64,000 bases of DNA from Hofstenia miamia (Eukaryota > Xenacoelomorpha > Acoela), in the NCBI GenBank assembly GCA_004352715.1, contig SCFE01000006.1, forward strand, positions 800,479 through 864,478. Reading direction: 5' to 3'. Below, piece by piece: positions 44,896-56,706 of the stretch (the first letter of the stretch is position 1; every line of letters begins with the position of its first letter). Under the pieces are notes generated by a model. That model had not been told where the DNA came from, searched no databases, and saw nothing but the letters and a program-made list of their open reading frames with translations. The translations under genes and the position numbers were made by a program.

Positions 44896-46859
44896 GTAAG
44901 TAACCAAAATTTCAAAATCATATACATGTATATTCGTAATTTCTTTGCAATACTCATATTTGAAAGTTGACAAATATAACTAAAATGCAAATATGGAATA
45001 ATGTTTATGAATTTTTGCATGAGGAAGTCGAGTCAGCTTGAATGGCAGTTTACAAAGTCATTGATGTTATCCTTAACACTAGGTGTAAGCCGTAATGTAG
45101 TGGATTCCAATCATGTTATGGACATTGCTAAGCATAATGCACCTAATGGAAACTGAATTTTGAAATACATCAATAGAGAAAAAATTGGAAAAACTTCTGA
45201 ATCACATAGTGCTTGCAATCAGTAGTTCTCTTACTTTTGTCAAGATGCGTACATATTTGCCTCGAGAATAAATACGCAGCTCTCACATTCAAGAGATCTG
45301 GTAATAGATTATGAATCATAACTTATGATGTAAAGAGACGGTTTCTTTTGACAATCCTCAACAAATTCTTCAAAAGCAATATGTTTAGGAACTGTTTGAA
45401 TAGTCATATCAAATCAAATTATCTAAGGAGCTTGAACAGCCAACTTCTATTTATTTGTTTATTTGCATTGATTTTCATCTCCATTCAAGGCTGAGTTTTA
45501 TTGCCTTTTCAAATTACTTTTGATAGCTGAGATTTTCCTCATTACCAACATGAAGTGAAATTTAGAGCTATTTACGAATTCTATGAAATCTAATAGATTG
45601 AACTACATTGCTTACTCTCGAATTAAGAAGGCTAATCAAAGAACTTAATTTTCACTGCTTTAAGGACAAAGTTGACAGCTATCATCAAGCACCGATGGAC
45701 ATGCGCTGAAAATGTAGCGGCAAACCTGGCCCTTCCCACTTAAGGTTGCTGTTTATTATCATCTTGTCAAAAAAATGGCATTCTAGACCAATATTAAGGT
45801 ATGTAGAAACCCAAAATAAAACTACACTGAAATTGATAAAAGTGAATTAAGTTTTATAAGAGTGCGAGATACTAATTTATAATTTAAAATCATACATTGT
45901 ATTTTTCAACACATTGTTAATAAATTCTATAACATTCACTGCATTTAATTAATTTGTGCAAACTTGTGCAAGTCATCAGTTTTTGTAATATCGACAAAGT
46001 TTTAAACCACATTTTTTGCAATATATTGACGCAAGCCCGGCAAATCCCACGTCCTTTTCTGACACTACAATCACAAACCACCTAAGCTGTAAGGATTTAG
46101 AGAAGTTTGCACTAATATTCATGATAAATATCTTTTTTCATTTTTGAAGATTATGATATTTTATTTTTTTGTTGTTCTCTTACATGATTCACAATGTTTA
46201 TAAACGAATGGGCAACTACGGCTTTTAGTTCAAATTCAATAGAAAATTACAAAAATTTTTGAAATATCACATGCATAGTGTTATATGTAACATTCTTTTT
46301 GTTCAACATTTATAAAGTGTTATCATTGAAGCTGCTAATATACCAGGCACTATCAGATTGATAGCTAAAATTTTCCTAATTTACATTTTGTAAGAATTCC
46401 TAGTTTCAAATGAGCTCCTCAACTTTATATCAATTATTAAATATAATTGATAATTTGTTCGAACAGGGTCCAAATTGCCTTCCTCTACCAGACTTAAATA
46501 TCACTACTAAAATTTTCTGCTAGCCACAGCTTATATATATATATATATATAAATAGGGTGGGAAATGCTCCATTCCCACTCCTATGTATTTTTTCATTGA
46601 AATATTTATTTAGAAAAAGAAATTACTTCAGTGATTTTTCATTAATTTCTTGAATGTTAAGGGTTGAGAGTTTGAGAAGGCATCTATTAATTATGAATTG
46701 ACTTGAACAGATTTAATTATCACTTAAAACTTAAATGTTAATAGTGTTAAATTTATTTAATAGCATGTTATGGACTTTAAAAATCATTAGTTCTTAAATA
46801 ATTAGTTTTTAGGAAAACTTCGTCAATCCACAAATTTGTTTTGATACATAAAATGAAAA

Positions 46860-46906
<47 letters not shown>

Positions 46907-47047
46907 AATGTGACGACAGTCTTAAACATTGATTTCGATGTGTTACCACAATCGTCAGTTTACAAGATATGCGGTAAATAAATTTACAACCAACTACACT
47001 AAATATAAATGATCATATTACATATACTTAGAATCAATTTAACGTCA
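44896..47047. other. Non-coding region with two (TA)n arrays
   Basis: No gene is recognised. (TA)n runs lie at 46532-46551 and 46865-46903. Confidence 0.55.
46865..46903. repeat. (TA)n microsatellite
   Basis: Pure TA run of about 39 bp, 145 bp from the 3' side of the Penelope-like remnant. Confidence 0.95.
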
Positions 47048-47376
47048 TCATGCTTTGTTGTCAATCATATCCATGGCAAATGCAGCCATGGTAGGTCCTA
47101 ATGCAGAACCCATTGCCATTCCGTCAAAACTTGGCAATACAACTTATTTTTAAAAATAAATGGTATGTTGAAACAACACATATTTTACAAATTCTCCAAA
47201 ACTTCATGACTTATTATAATTCCACCTTTAGGATAAGCTTGATAATTGGTATATTGTCTATTTTACAGGGATATTGGTAAAATGGATTTTACATCGTAAT
47301 TTACAAGATATTTATTTTGTTGTTAATGATCATATGCATTCTTTAGTTTAGTTAGAAAATCATTTGTGTCATTGAT
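47048..47376 (-). pseudogene. Penelope-like reverse transcriptase remnant
   Basis: Minus-strand reading with one frameshift and several stops: NDTNDFLTKLKNAYD, KYLVNYDVKSILPISL (the family has LVSFDVxSLFTNIPL, with the first catalytic Asp), ISHEVLENL then MCCFNIPFIFKNKLYCQ, and FDGMAMGSALGPTMAAF, which fits the DGVAMGSPLGPxLAN motif of Penelope-like elements. A stop follows at 47048 before the YxDD motif. A 97-codon frame just upstream (47407-47700) may belong to the N-terminal part but has no clear motif. No GIY-YIG endonuclease was found. Confidence 0.72.
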
Positions 47377-49102
47377 GTTGTACAATTAAGATAAGAGACT
47401 TGTCACTTAAATGGTCAAGCACTTCTTTATCGTGATCCACGTCACAGTAGTTACGAACATACCCTGTTTCGGTGAAATCAAAATTGAATATTCTGCTAAC
47501 AAATCCATCATAGAAATCATCTTTGTCCAAAATAACTTAAAAGGAGGTGCTACTTGTTCTACTGATATGAAGTAGCAACCTCCAGACCCTTTCCAAAATG
47601 TAGCAAAACATCCCTCAATATCATCATTTTGGAATTGCCCTAATAAAATGAAAACAATAATTCTACTATACCAATAAGTCCGTTTAAATTTTAATAACAA
47701 AACCTCACAAGTTTGTTTAAATAAGCATTTATAGCGAACATTAGAACGACAAATTTTAAAACTTTTGCTAATCTTCAGGGTAATTATCTTAAAAAATCAA
47801 TTTGAGAATCACTTACACTTTGAATTAAAGAGCGATCTTCGTCATTTAATTGATGGGAAGTAAAAATGCTTTTAACATTCAATATTTCGAATTACTTGAC
47901 AAATTTCCCTAGAAAAGCTACTGTACTTGAAAAACTATCAATATTTAATGCAGTGGCGTCAAGCCTGGGGGACTAGGTGAAAGGGGTTAAGCTCCACTGT
48001 TTTATGAAAACGTTAATTTTTGCATGCGACGTTATCAATATTTTATCTGTTTTTTTAATTTGCCTTCCTTTTTAATTATTTTATTTAAAGCGAATTGTTA
48101 TGCAATTGTCATTCTAATTACTACACTTCTCAAAAAAACTTCAAGGTTATTATGTAAAGAGATTTTACAGTAATCATTTGCTGGAATTCCATATACCAAT
48201 GCTTCCAAAAAATAGGATGCTTCAGTATTTATTTTTATACATAGTAAAAGCTATTGACTGCAAACTGAGATTTTACTGAAATTCTAAACTGTTTCACCAG
48301 GCCAGAAAAGACAAATAATTTCTGAATATTTCTTCCCAAAATGATATAAATTTTGCAAATCAAGAAATTTTCCATTGTCAAGGAAATGTACTATATTTTT
48401 TCATATTTGAAGGAGCAACTAGTTATTCAGTTTTTTTGTGAAAAGAGCCTGTCCTTAGAGATTAGTTGTTAATTAAAAAACCTAAGACTCCTGCCTTGAT
48501 TCAAAAATATTTTAAGAAACACGAATTTTTGCACTTTTTGAATTGGGTAATACCTTGTTTTATGACAGCTGCTGCAGAAGTTTATAATTCCTTTCTCAAA
48601 CTAATTATTTACAAACATTTATTTTCATTTTTGACCTTGTCAAAACGTATAACGTATGTCCAAATTTAGGATAACAATGCAAACAAAATTTTTTCCAGAT
48701 TCCCTCTGAAAAATACTTTTTGCAAGAAATCGTTTTCTTGAAACAAAATTATGTAGAGAAGTAAACCTATTCCTAGTTGGAATTTTAAGAGCATATTTTA
48801 TATATTATTAAATTGTATTTTAACCTGGTTACTAGTAGTTTGAACAAAAAACTTATTTTTAAAAAAAATATTAGAAATATGTAAATTGTGCTAGATTAAA
48901 AAGAAACTTTCATGAGAGAAAATTTTGCATTTTTCAAGAATGTCACTTAGTGATTATTTTTAAATAGTTTGTGGGTTTTTTAAAAGGACAAGCCGTTTTT
49001 CTCAAATTTTAAAAGACTTCTTCAAATTCGCAAATTGTCGATAAATGTGCACCCATGAAATTTGGCCTGTTAGGAAATATAAAAATCATGAGTAATGGGT
49101 AC
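47377..49102. other. Non-coding region
   Basis: Possible upstream part of the Penelope-like remnant to about 47.7 kb. A short hairpin (CAGTGG...CCACTG, 47950-47999) is present. Nothing else was recognised. Confidence 0.45.
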
Positions 49103-49478
49103 CATAGTTGGAATCGGTTCGGGAGAACCGACGGTTCGGTTTCGGATACAAAATCCTAGAAAAATCGGGTACGGTTTCGGGTAAGCTCATATGATCCGGA
49201 AAAATGCCAGCTACTTCCAAGTGCCCTAAGAATAATTATTTCTAATATTCATTAGATTTCCTTTCCTATCAGTAAACAACCGAAGAGAGGGATTTAATAT
49301 TATATGCAGTGTATTAAAAGTCTAAAGGGCAACAATACATTATCATTCGTTTCAAATTTTGAAGGTCACTTTGCCGTCCGGCATTTTGGGAAATTCCGGG
49401 TACATTCGGTTTCGGGTACTTGTTTAAAAAATATCAGTTCGCTTTCGGGTCTAAATTCTGTATCAGATTCCAATTGTG
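49103..49478. mobile_element. Probable hAT MITE
   Basis: The left end CATAGTTGGAATC and right end (other strand) CACAATTGGAATC match at 11 of 13. The flanks atgggtac and gtggacac match at 5 of 8, and the three differences are all transitions, as expected of an old TSD. Repeated CGGTTTCGGGTA-type subterminal motifs on both sides support a hAT origin. The 376 bp have no transposase. Confidence 0.55.
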
Positions 49479-49486
49479 GTGGACAC

Positions 49487-50339
49487 ACCTATTGGTGAAT
49501 ATGCTCGAACGTTATGTTGAAAATTTATACCAGCGCATTCCTTTGGTTGAAGTACTTAAAAAAGATTGACTATTTTTCGTGAAAATGTCAATTTTCTGAC
49601 AAAGATTTTAACGCCCTTCATATCTAACTTTGAGGTAATTTAGAACACATGGAAACAACGCCGAACTTACACTATTTTCCTATATGTAGAACGACCTCCC
49701 AAACCAACTAAGTCAAAGGTATCGACGACAAAGGCATCAAGGATGACGAAATTGAACAAAGGGCCGCTTTTAACCGGACCGTGATTGAGATAGGAGACGT
49801 TTACTATCCCGTGGTGCACTCATAAAAATCAGAAAAAAAATTACAAAATTCCAAAGCTGTTTAATGTTAATGTTGCTTAATTCATAACCCATTCTTACAT
49901 TAAAATTTTTTAGAACTTCTAGCCCCCTGATTTTTAAGGGGTTTGACGTCACTGATTTAATGGTTTCAGACACAAAGATACTTTTTTGCACATCGATATT
50001 TGAAAGCTAGACTGCAGAATTTTGTAAACCATCCGTTTTTTATACAATTTACAAAATATATACTGTAATGATAATTATTTAAATTACTTGAATATATAAA
50101 AATTTTAATAAACAAAACGTCAATCCTACATTTTTTTAATATAAGAAATGAAAGGCATTGCTTTTCAAATCCGTAATGTCCTTGGAATGGACAATCTTTT
50201 TTTGAATTAAGCGTTTCTAATATCCCTTCACTTTGCTGTAATTGAACATTGTTAAAGCAACCTCCAATCTGCCACTGAATCGGCTATGAAAAGATATTAT
50301 TACGAGTGCACTTAGTCAAATGTACAGAGTCTGTAATAA
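49487..50339. other. Non-coding region
   Basis: A short plus-strand frame at about 49686-49785 is rich in Lys, Thr and Pro but too short to assign. Nothing else was seen. Confidence 0.45.
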
Positions 50340-50347
50340 CAATTAAG

Positions 50348-51194
50348 CAGGGCTCCCATTTCGCTGTTAACAGCTAAAGAAGTTGTTAACAGCAAACAGC
50401 AACCCTTTTGCTGTTAACAGCAGCTGGTAACAGCTTCGATATTTTCTTACACAGTCCTTAGATAAAATAAAAAATTTGTAGATAGGCTCCGACATTGGAT
50501 TTAGGCATTCAAAATCTGTTTTGAAAACCAGGGGACCATTCCACAATGTCTTGTCTTGCATGCGCCACTGGATAGGAGACAATAGATTTTAAACAGAGTT
50601 TAAAGTACTTTGAAAGAAACTATTAAATACAAAACAAGCACTTCTAGGCGAATTTTAAAATGGATAACATATCTATAAAACATATACCACAACAAACAAA
50701 TATAAACATGAATAAAAGATGAAGTAAAAAGGACAAGTGGTCTGATTGTATCACTATACAAATCATCTGTTATAATACTCGACGCTTCTTAATTTTTTTG
50801 AAAATTGTACCAAATTAAAAGTCGATCATCCATTCTAGAAGTTGATAAAGAGCGAAAAATTAAAATTTGTGAAATGACTCACGATAATGAATAATTATTC
50901 ATGAGTCAGTCTCCAGTTATAAAATATAATTAATACTTTAAAACACCCTCTATCAATGGGGTTTGTTAATGTACTTCTAGCTACAATTATCTTTATCAAT
51001 TATTTCAACACTTGTCTGAAATCTGACTGTCTTTGATGCGCTGTTGAGGGTTATGAAAGACATAGTGTGTGAACAACTCAGATAATATGCCAATATGCGT
51101 AAATTTTATTTGCTGTTTTAAACAGTACGTGGTTGCTGTTTGCTGTAACAGCTTTCACTTGCAGCTGTTAAAAGCAGTGCTGTTGGGAGCCTAG
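50348..51194. mobile_element. hAT-type MITE with GCTGTTAACAGC repeats
   Basis: The left end CAGGGCTCCCA and right end (other strand) CTAGGCTCCCA match at 9 of 11. The flanks CAATTAAG (50340-50347) and CAAATAAA (51195-51202) match at 6 of 8. The self-complementary GCTGTTAACAGC and its variants occur several times within about 90 bp of the left end and about 80 bp of the right end, like transposase binding sites. The interior has no transposase frame. Confidence 0.7.
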
Positions 51195-51206
51195 CAAATA
51201 AAGTTT

Positions 51207-51343
51207 TGCGCAAACGAGGCAACTTTTGTTGCGAAACCAATTAAGATAAGAAACCACATTGAAGGAAATTAAATTATTTCAAAATTATCCTATCACAATG
51301 CGCGCTATAATTGGATTAGCAACAAAAGTTGAACCGTTTGTGC
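51207..51343. repeat. Short inverted-repeat element
   Basis: Arms TTGCGCAAACG..GCAACTTTTGTTGC at 51207-51232 and its near complement at 51319-51343 flank about 86 bp. The arms themselves contain a small palindrome. It starts 12 bp after the preceding MITE ends. No convincing target duplication was found, so it could be a MITE or a foldback sequence. Confidence 0.6.
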
Positions 51344-51349
51344 GGGGCC

Positions 51350-53407
51350 TAAATCTGCAATTTTCAATTACCAGAGGTCTTTGGGGTGTAACACATGTAT
51401 CTCGTCAAATTCAATTGTAATTTGACATATGCATTGAGCGATCTGCGAAAATGGAAACTTCTTAATTTTGTCACACTCCATCATGGAGAACATTTGACAA
51501 CGTTTGATTATTTTTTTAAATGGAACTATTAGCAATTTAAGTAATGATGATAAATTTCCAAATTAATGATACTCGCAAACAATAAGTCATTTATATGAAC
51601 ATTGTACTAGTAATTGGGCATTACCAACTTTAGGTCAGGTAAATTTTCATACAATGTTTTATAAATTCAGGTAAAATATTATATTATTGACCCGAAAATT
51701 TTTTTAGACCATATGGCTTTTAGACAATACTGAGCAACTAAAATGAGCATTTTAATATGTTTGCTGTAGTAATAATTGACTAAATATAACTACATAATTC
51801 ATAATATTGTTCTTTTTTGATAAAAGTTGTAAACTGTCTCTGCAATATTAGCTAATTCGTTTTGATGCATACAAGAATATCCCCAACCACTTCTTCCTAA
51901 TAGTGTGAATGTCATATTATTAATTTAGTTGTCCCAGAAAAAAAGGTCTAAAGCCGAAAACTTTACAACAAGCAAACAAAACAAGATGGACGTCATTTTT
52001 GCAAAATTCAAATATCATTTTCATCACATTGAAACTGAGAGCCATTTATCTTAGCAGAGGCCACCGATGACAAAATGCAACAATTTTCAATGAGATATGT
52101 GAAGTTTTGAACAATCAACACAAGTTGCGGAGATTTTAGTTGATATTTGTGACTGCTAGATTTAAACCATTCTTTAGTGTTTTGAAGTTTTGGAAAGTGA
52201 TCTTGCTCAGGGTTGCTTGATTTGTAGTAGCTTAAAATAGTTTAGATTGAAATAGACATGCAATAGATTTGTGCAAACAAGAGTATTGATAATGAATGAA
52301 GTGAAATGGGAGTCTTCAATGAACTAGAAGTAACATAATGATTCACGTTAGAAATTTAATTGTACCCATGGAGATAAAAGAGCTAAAATATACATATAAC
52401 AATTCAGGATGTCACCCCACCCAGAATTTTTTGATAGCCAATCAAAAGCTAAATCCTTTCCGGAGCCTTAGTTTTCTTGAATACCAGAAATTTCTTTATT
52501 AAGAGGATTAAATAATTATCTCTATGGGAGTACAAAAAATATTGCGAATGACAAGCAATTTCAAAAATAAAAATGGATGTAGGAACAAAAACGCTTCAAG
52601 CAATGAAAGACTTTTGGTTGGGAGCGGTATATGGAACGCATGCTTTTAGTGAATATATTAGAACTTCTACTCTCTTCAAAAAATGTGATGATTTCCATAT
52701 ATGGTTAATCGAAAGACTAATTATTTATTATCCTTAATATGTTAATTGAAACAATACTAATAGGAAGTTTACTACCTACGTTAAATACTTAACAAGGTTA
52801 TTATGAGATTTGATTCCTTGGTTTCAACGGTATGAATAGATACACTTTCCAACATTCGTCAAACATTTTGTTTTCAGTATTGCTCAAATAAATTTAATAG
52901 TTTTTCACCCTCTTAAGTGAGGAAATCATGTCCGGTAATGTTGTATGGATAAAATATTTCCGGAAACTTTGTTATCCGCAACATATTTTTTGAAATTCGT
53001 CAATTTTGTGGACCTAAGCCTTTTCATTCATATTTTGAAATTTTCTTCAGGTTTTCCGCTTGCAAATTTTTTATTTTTTTATAAAATGTTAATTTTAATA
53101 TTTTGGTAGAGAAATGAAATATGGACTCTTCTAAAAAACTTTGAAATATAATATAAATAATTAAAATAATTTAGCATTCCAAAAGGACAATGCATCATGC
53201 AAGTTTTTATGATGAAATCTATTCACTTATTTATACTAAGTATAAGAAAAATTGTGTGTGTCCTTACATGGATAACACCAATAATTGATTCTATACTTTG
53301 ATTATCAATATTTACAATTCTGTCATTTAAAGCTAAAAATAAGTGTATAATTAGCCTATACTATTTAATAATTTTCTCAGGCATAATTTAAAATGCAGTT
53401 GGAACTA
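51350..53407. other. AT-rich non-coding region
   Basis: No gene, repeat family or RNA was recognised. Confidence 0.55.
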
Positions 53408-53998
53408 CAGGGTGTAACAAAAGTAACTAGACGCTTCATTTTACGAGAAATCTAACTTTATTCATAAGAGTAGGAATAAAAAAACGAATCATTCATAGTA
53501 AAATATACAGTGTAGCGAACCTAAAACAACTTAATGAGATTATGATGTCCAAAAAGATTAATCATAAAAGAAGAAAGTGTTCATAGCAAATGTTCAAAAT
53601 GATGAGCATCACGTGCAATACATTTGTTAACCTAGTCCAAGAACAGATCGGCACATCTTGTTCACCAAATCTAATGCTATGGCACAAATTTAATCGGTAA
53701 TAGCATTCTTCAGATCGTCCATAGTGTGTGGGTTTCTACCATAAACTTTTATCTTTAGTAAGCAAGCCTTTATCACTCAAGTCAGTCTCTGATCATCATC
53801 CTTGAGTAACGATCAATAGGAATGACGATTTCAAAAATTTGAATGAAAAATCTGAACCCCAAATCGATAAAACATATAACATCGCTGTTGCAGCAAGGCG
53901 AACCATCACAGTTAAATTTCCATCCATTGATGTTTAGCTACGTAACTACAGTTCTTGCTATTATTTTGCAAGCGTCTGGTTACTTTTGTTACACCCTG
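53408..53998 (-). mobile_element. Tc1/mariner-type deletion derivative
   Basis: Starts CAGGGTGTAACAAAAGTAAC after a TA (53406-53407). It ends with the complement, followed by TA (53999-54000). The inverted repeat is near-perfect over about 27 bp, with the TA target typical of the superfamily. The interior on the minus strand retains a decayed transposase C-terminus (VYGRNPHTMDDLKNAI...), matching the VYxxxPxTLxDLxxxI segment near the end of IS630/Tc1-related transposases. The catalytic domain is missing. Confidence 0.85.
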
Positions 53999-55936
53999 TA
54001 TATAGAACAAATCTGACCTTGTTGTTTAAAATTTCTATTAGTGACTGATCTGGTTTGGTAAAATTGACAACTAGTGACTCTTTGAAAAGCTGATGGTGGA
54101 TTAGCAAATACAAATTTTGAGCATCGTTTAACTTTGGGATAGTTCATCTGCAAATGTGTTTAACATATACCCATTTTATCTGTAACCTTGTTCATTCCAC
54201 TGAGAACAAATATTATCATCCCTTTATAAGAATCGAAAGACTTAAGTTTTCTTTGTCCGTCGTAGTTTCCATTATGCACACTTCATATCAGAGATATTAT
54301 GCATAGAACATCTATTATGTATTCAAACAATCAATAACAAAAATATATCGTGAAGTAAATGGCTTGAACTCATAAATCAAAATGTTATTAAAATTATTTC
54401 TGTTGGTAACTTCATTATCTCAAATCTAGAAATCGATCTTTGGTCTAACTATTGAATATTTAAAAATAAACTCCTCACATTTCTTTTTTTTTATCTCAAT
54501 TTAGTCTTGAATATAAATGCGATTTCTTCCCATTCTGTCCCTACTCCTGTCACTCGTTTCTCTAACCATTAATTACACAACAATGGTAAAAACCAAATTT
54601 CAATGAGCTATAATTTCAACTTAAAATACTTTGCTATTTCAGGAAGTAACGCAAGTGACATTTCTGAATATTCTCTTATTTGTATACTACAACATTTATT
54701 GAAAGTATCTACAAGAAATATTAGTTTAAGGTCTTGAAATTATTTTTTTTTAAAATACATGAATTATTTTTATTAAGTCTTCAGAAATCACATGCTGATT
54801 GTCATGGAAATAATAAATTAATGTGAAAAATGATAGAACCTCATATTTTATACAAAATCCAAAAATTGTGGAAAGCGTGTGAGTATTTCTGAATTTAAAA
54901 TACTAAAATATCAATATTCAAATATTAGAATCAGAGAGAGAGAAAGAGAGAGAGAGGGAGAGCGAGAGGATTATAGATTGACTACCATTCATTAGATTAC
55001 ATATTGAAAATGCGTTGTAGCTATATTTTGTTAAGGGTAAACAAGCGTAAACAAGCTTACTCCTTACATCTGTGAAAGTAAATATTCTATATATATATAT
55101 ATATATATATATAACATTATAATATAAATGTTTCTAATCCAAATACTTTTCTTTCACTTTTTCATCTAAGTTTGATTTCGACTGAGTACAGAGTTAGAAA
55201 GCAAACTAATCCAATAAATAGCTTCCTCAAAAGGACAAAGTTTTTTGAAATTTTTTTGTAGCAACTATTCAAAGCAGGATTTTATAATATATTGCATTAA
55301 AACTACTATTCTAATCGCATTAGTGTCAAATTATTTCAGGATAAGTTTCATAAAATAGCCTTTAAGAACTCAAAAATTACTAAGGGCCAAATTTTTTCAT
55401 AAAAAATTTGCACCTATTAAATTTTGCTGTACGTTTATTATCATTGCCCTGTTCAAAAACTTGACTCTTCTCAAACCAAATTGAATTTTTAAAAAAAATT
55501 TCAAACTTAATTAATATCGGTAATGCATACAATGCTCCATATAGTAAAATATATTGCTATACATATTGAGAAATTAATCAAATAGGAACTAATTTCTATA
55601 ATCTAAAAACTTACCATTTTCAAATCAACAATGGCACCCTATACTTGGCATCACTGATAACTAAATATTAACTGGATGCGAAACTCTTGATCAGTTACAC
55701 TCAATTGCGGGTCTGCGGGATTAAATGCTCAATAGGACTGGGACCAAAAATGAAAGAACTGGGACCACGGATTTCAGAATATTAAATTTTATTTTCTTAA
55801 TTTTGGTCAAAATAGAAGTTATGCTGTGGGGCCAATGTGAATATAGGACCAGGAAATTTCTTTAGACTTTGATCAAGAGATTTGCTGTCCCGCCAAATCC
55901 TACACTCAATATGTCGCAAATGCTTAAAGAGGTAAA
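53999..55936. other. Non-coding region with GA and TA microsatellites
   Basis: A (GA)n-rich tract lies at 54932-54970 and a (TA)n run at 55089-55112. GGGACC motifs at 55737-55770 resemble hAT subterminal repeats (compare 62950-63010). No gene was recognised. Confidence 0.5.
54932..54970. repeat. (GA)n-rich microsatellite
   Basis: AGAGAGAGA runs with occasional AAG and GGG interruptions. Confidence 0.9.
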
Positions 55937-56583
55937 TTAGAGTTGCGCAATTGAGTACTTCTTCAGAATGTTTCGCACAGTTCTTGCTATCACGAGGCGA
56001 CCATCAGCCCATTCCTTGTGAAATTCCTTTGAATTCTTTCTAGGATTTCGCTTTGAAAGGCACACAAGAGCTGATTGGGAGGTTTTGGAGGTCTTCTTTG
56101 GTCTTCCGGACTTTGGCTTGGGGGCAATGATGTTTTCNCTCGTCATCCTTTATCTCCATAGAATTGACTTTTTTCTCACAATGATATCTCTCTCTCGCTT
56201 TAATGTGTGCGCCAATTCATTTTAGTGTTTGTTTACTCAGCACGGCTACTTAAAATTATATTTTCATTTCTTTTCGTGTGATCAACGTAACTAACGCTGT
56301 TCTGTGAAATTATGTTCTTAGTTCATTCAAAATTCAACAAAATATCCGATGAGCAAAAGAAATGTACTCTGTATGGTTACTGTCACCGTGAAGGAGGGCA
56401 ATACGTCTAACATGTGGAGACNGGCTTGGGGGCAATGATGTTTTCAGAAGTGAGACGTCTGATGATATCCCCGACAGTACTTCGAGGTCGCTCTGCAAGT
56501 CGTGATATATTACGTTGACTCATCCCCTCCAAATGTTTGGAGATAATAAACTCGCGGATGGCAAGAGGTACGTAACCAGGCAT
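55937..56583 (-). pseudogene. Tc1-like transposase, N-terminal DNA-binding region
   Basis: Minus-strand reading from a Met at 56583: VPLAIREFIISKHLEGMSQR, then LAERPRSTVGDIIRRLTSEN (first helix-turn-helix), PKPKSGRPKKTS (the GRPRK/AT-hook-like linker) and a second HTH ending TVRNILKKY. A stop falls at 55937 and no catalytic domain follows. The frame is split by 283 bp of unrelated sequence (56139-56421) bounded on each side by a single N. A 23-bp stretch of the gene is present at both edges, so the split is probably an assembly product. Without it the two halves join in frame. Confidence 0.8.
56138..56422. other. Foreign segment between two single-N joins
   Basis: N at 56138 and 56422 enclose 283 bp unrelated to the Tc1-like gene. 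The 23 bp at 56115-56137 recurs at 56423-56445. This looks like a small contig placed between two overlapping contig ends, or a mixture of haplotypes. Confidence 0.75.
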
Positions 56584-56706
56584 CATATATGGCGAAGAAA
56601 GACTGTTTTGGACATTTTCAATATAAATAGACTGAAAACAGCTCAACCAGTGAAATTTTTTACAGATTGTCTGATTTGATCTGAAGTGGCCGAATACATT
56701 TTCCAA

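Noticed and set aside
44217-48000. CAGTGGCGT termini at about 2175, 44217 and 47950 as ends of one element family
   Set aside because: No opposite ends could be paired with them. The 47950 case is better explained by a 50-bp hairpin (CAGTGG...CCACTG).
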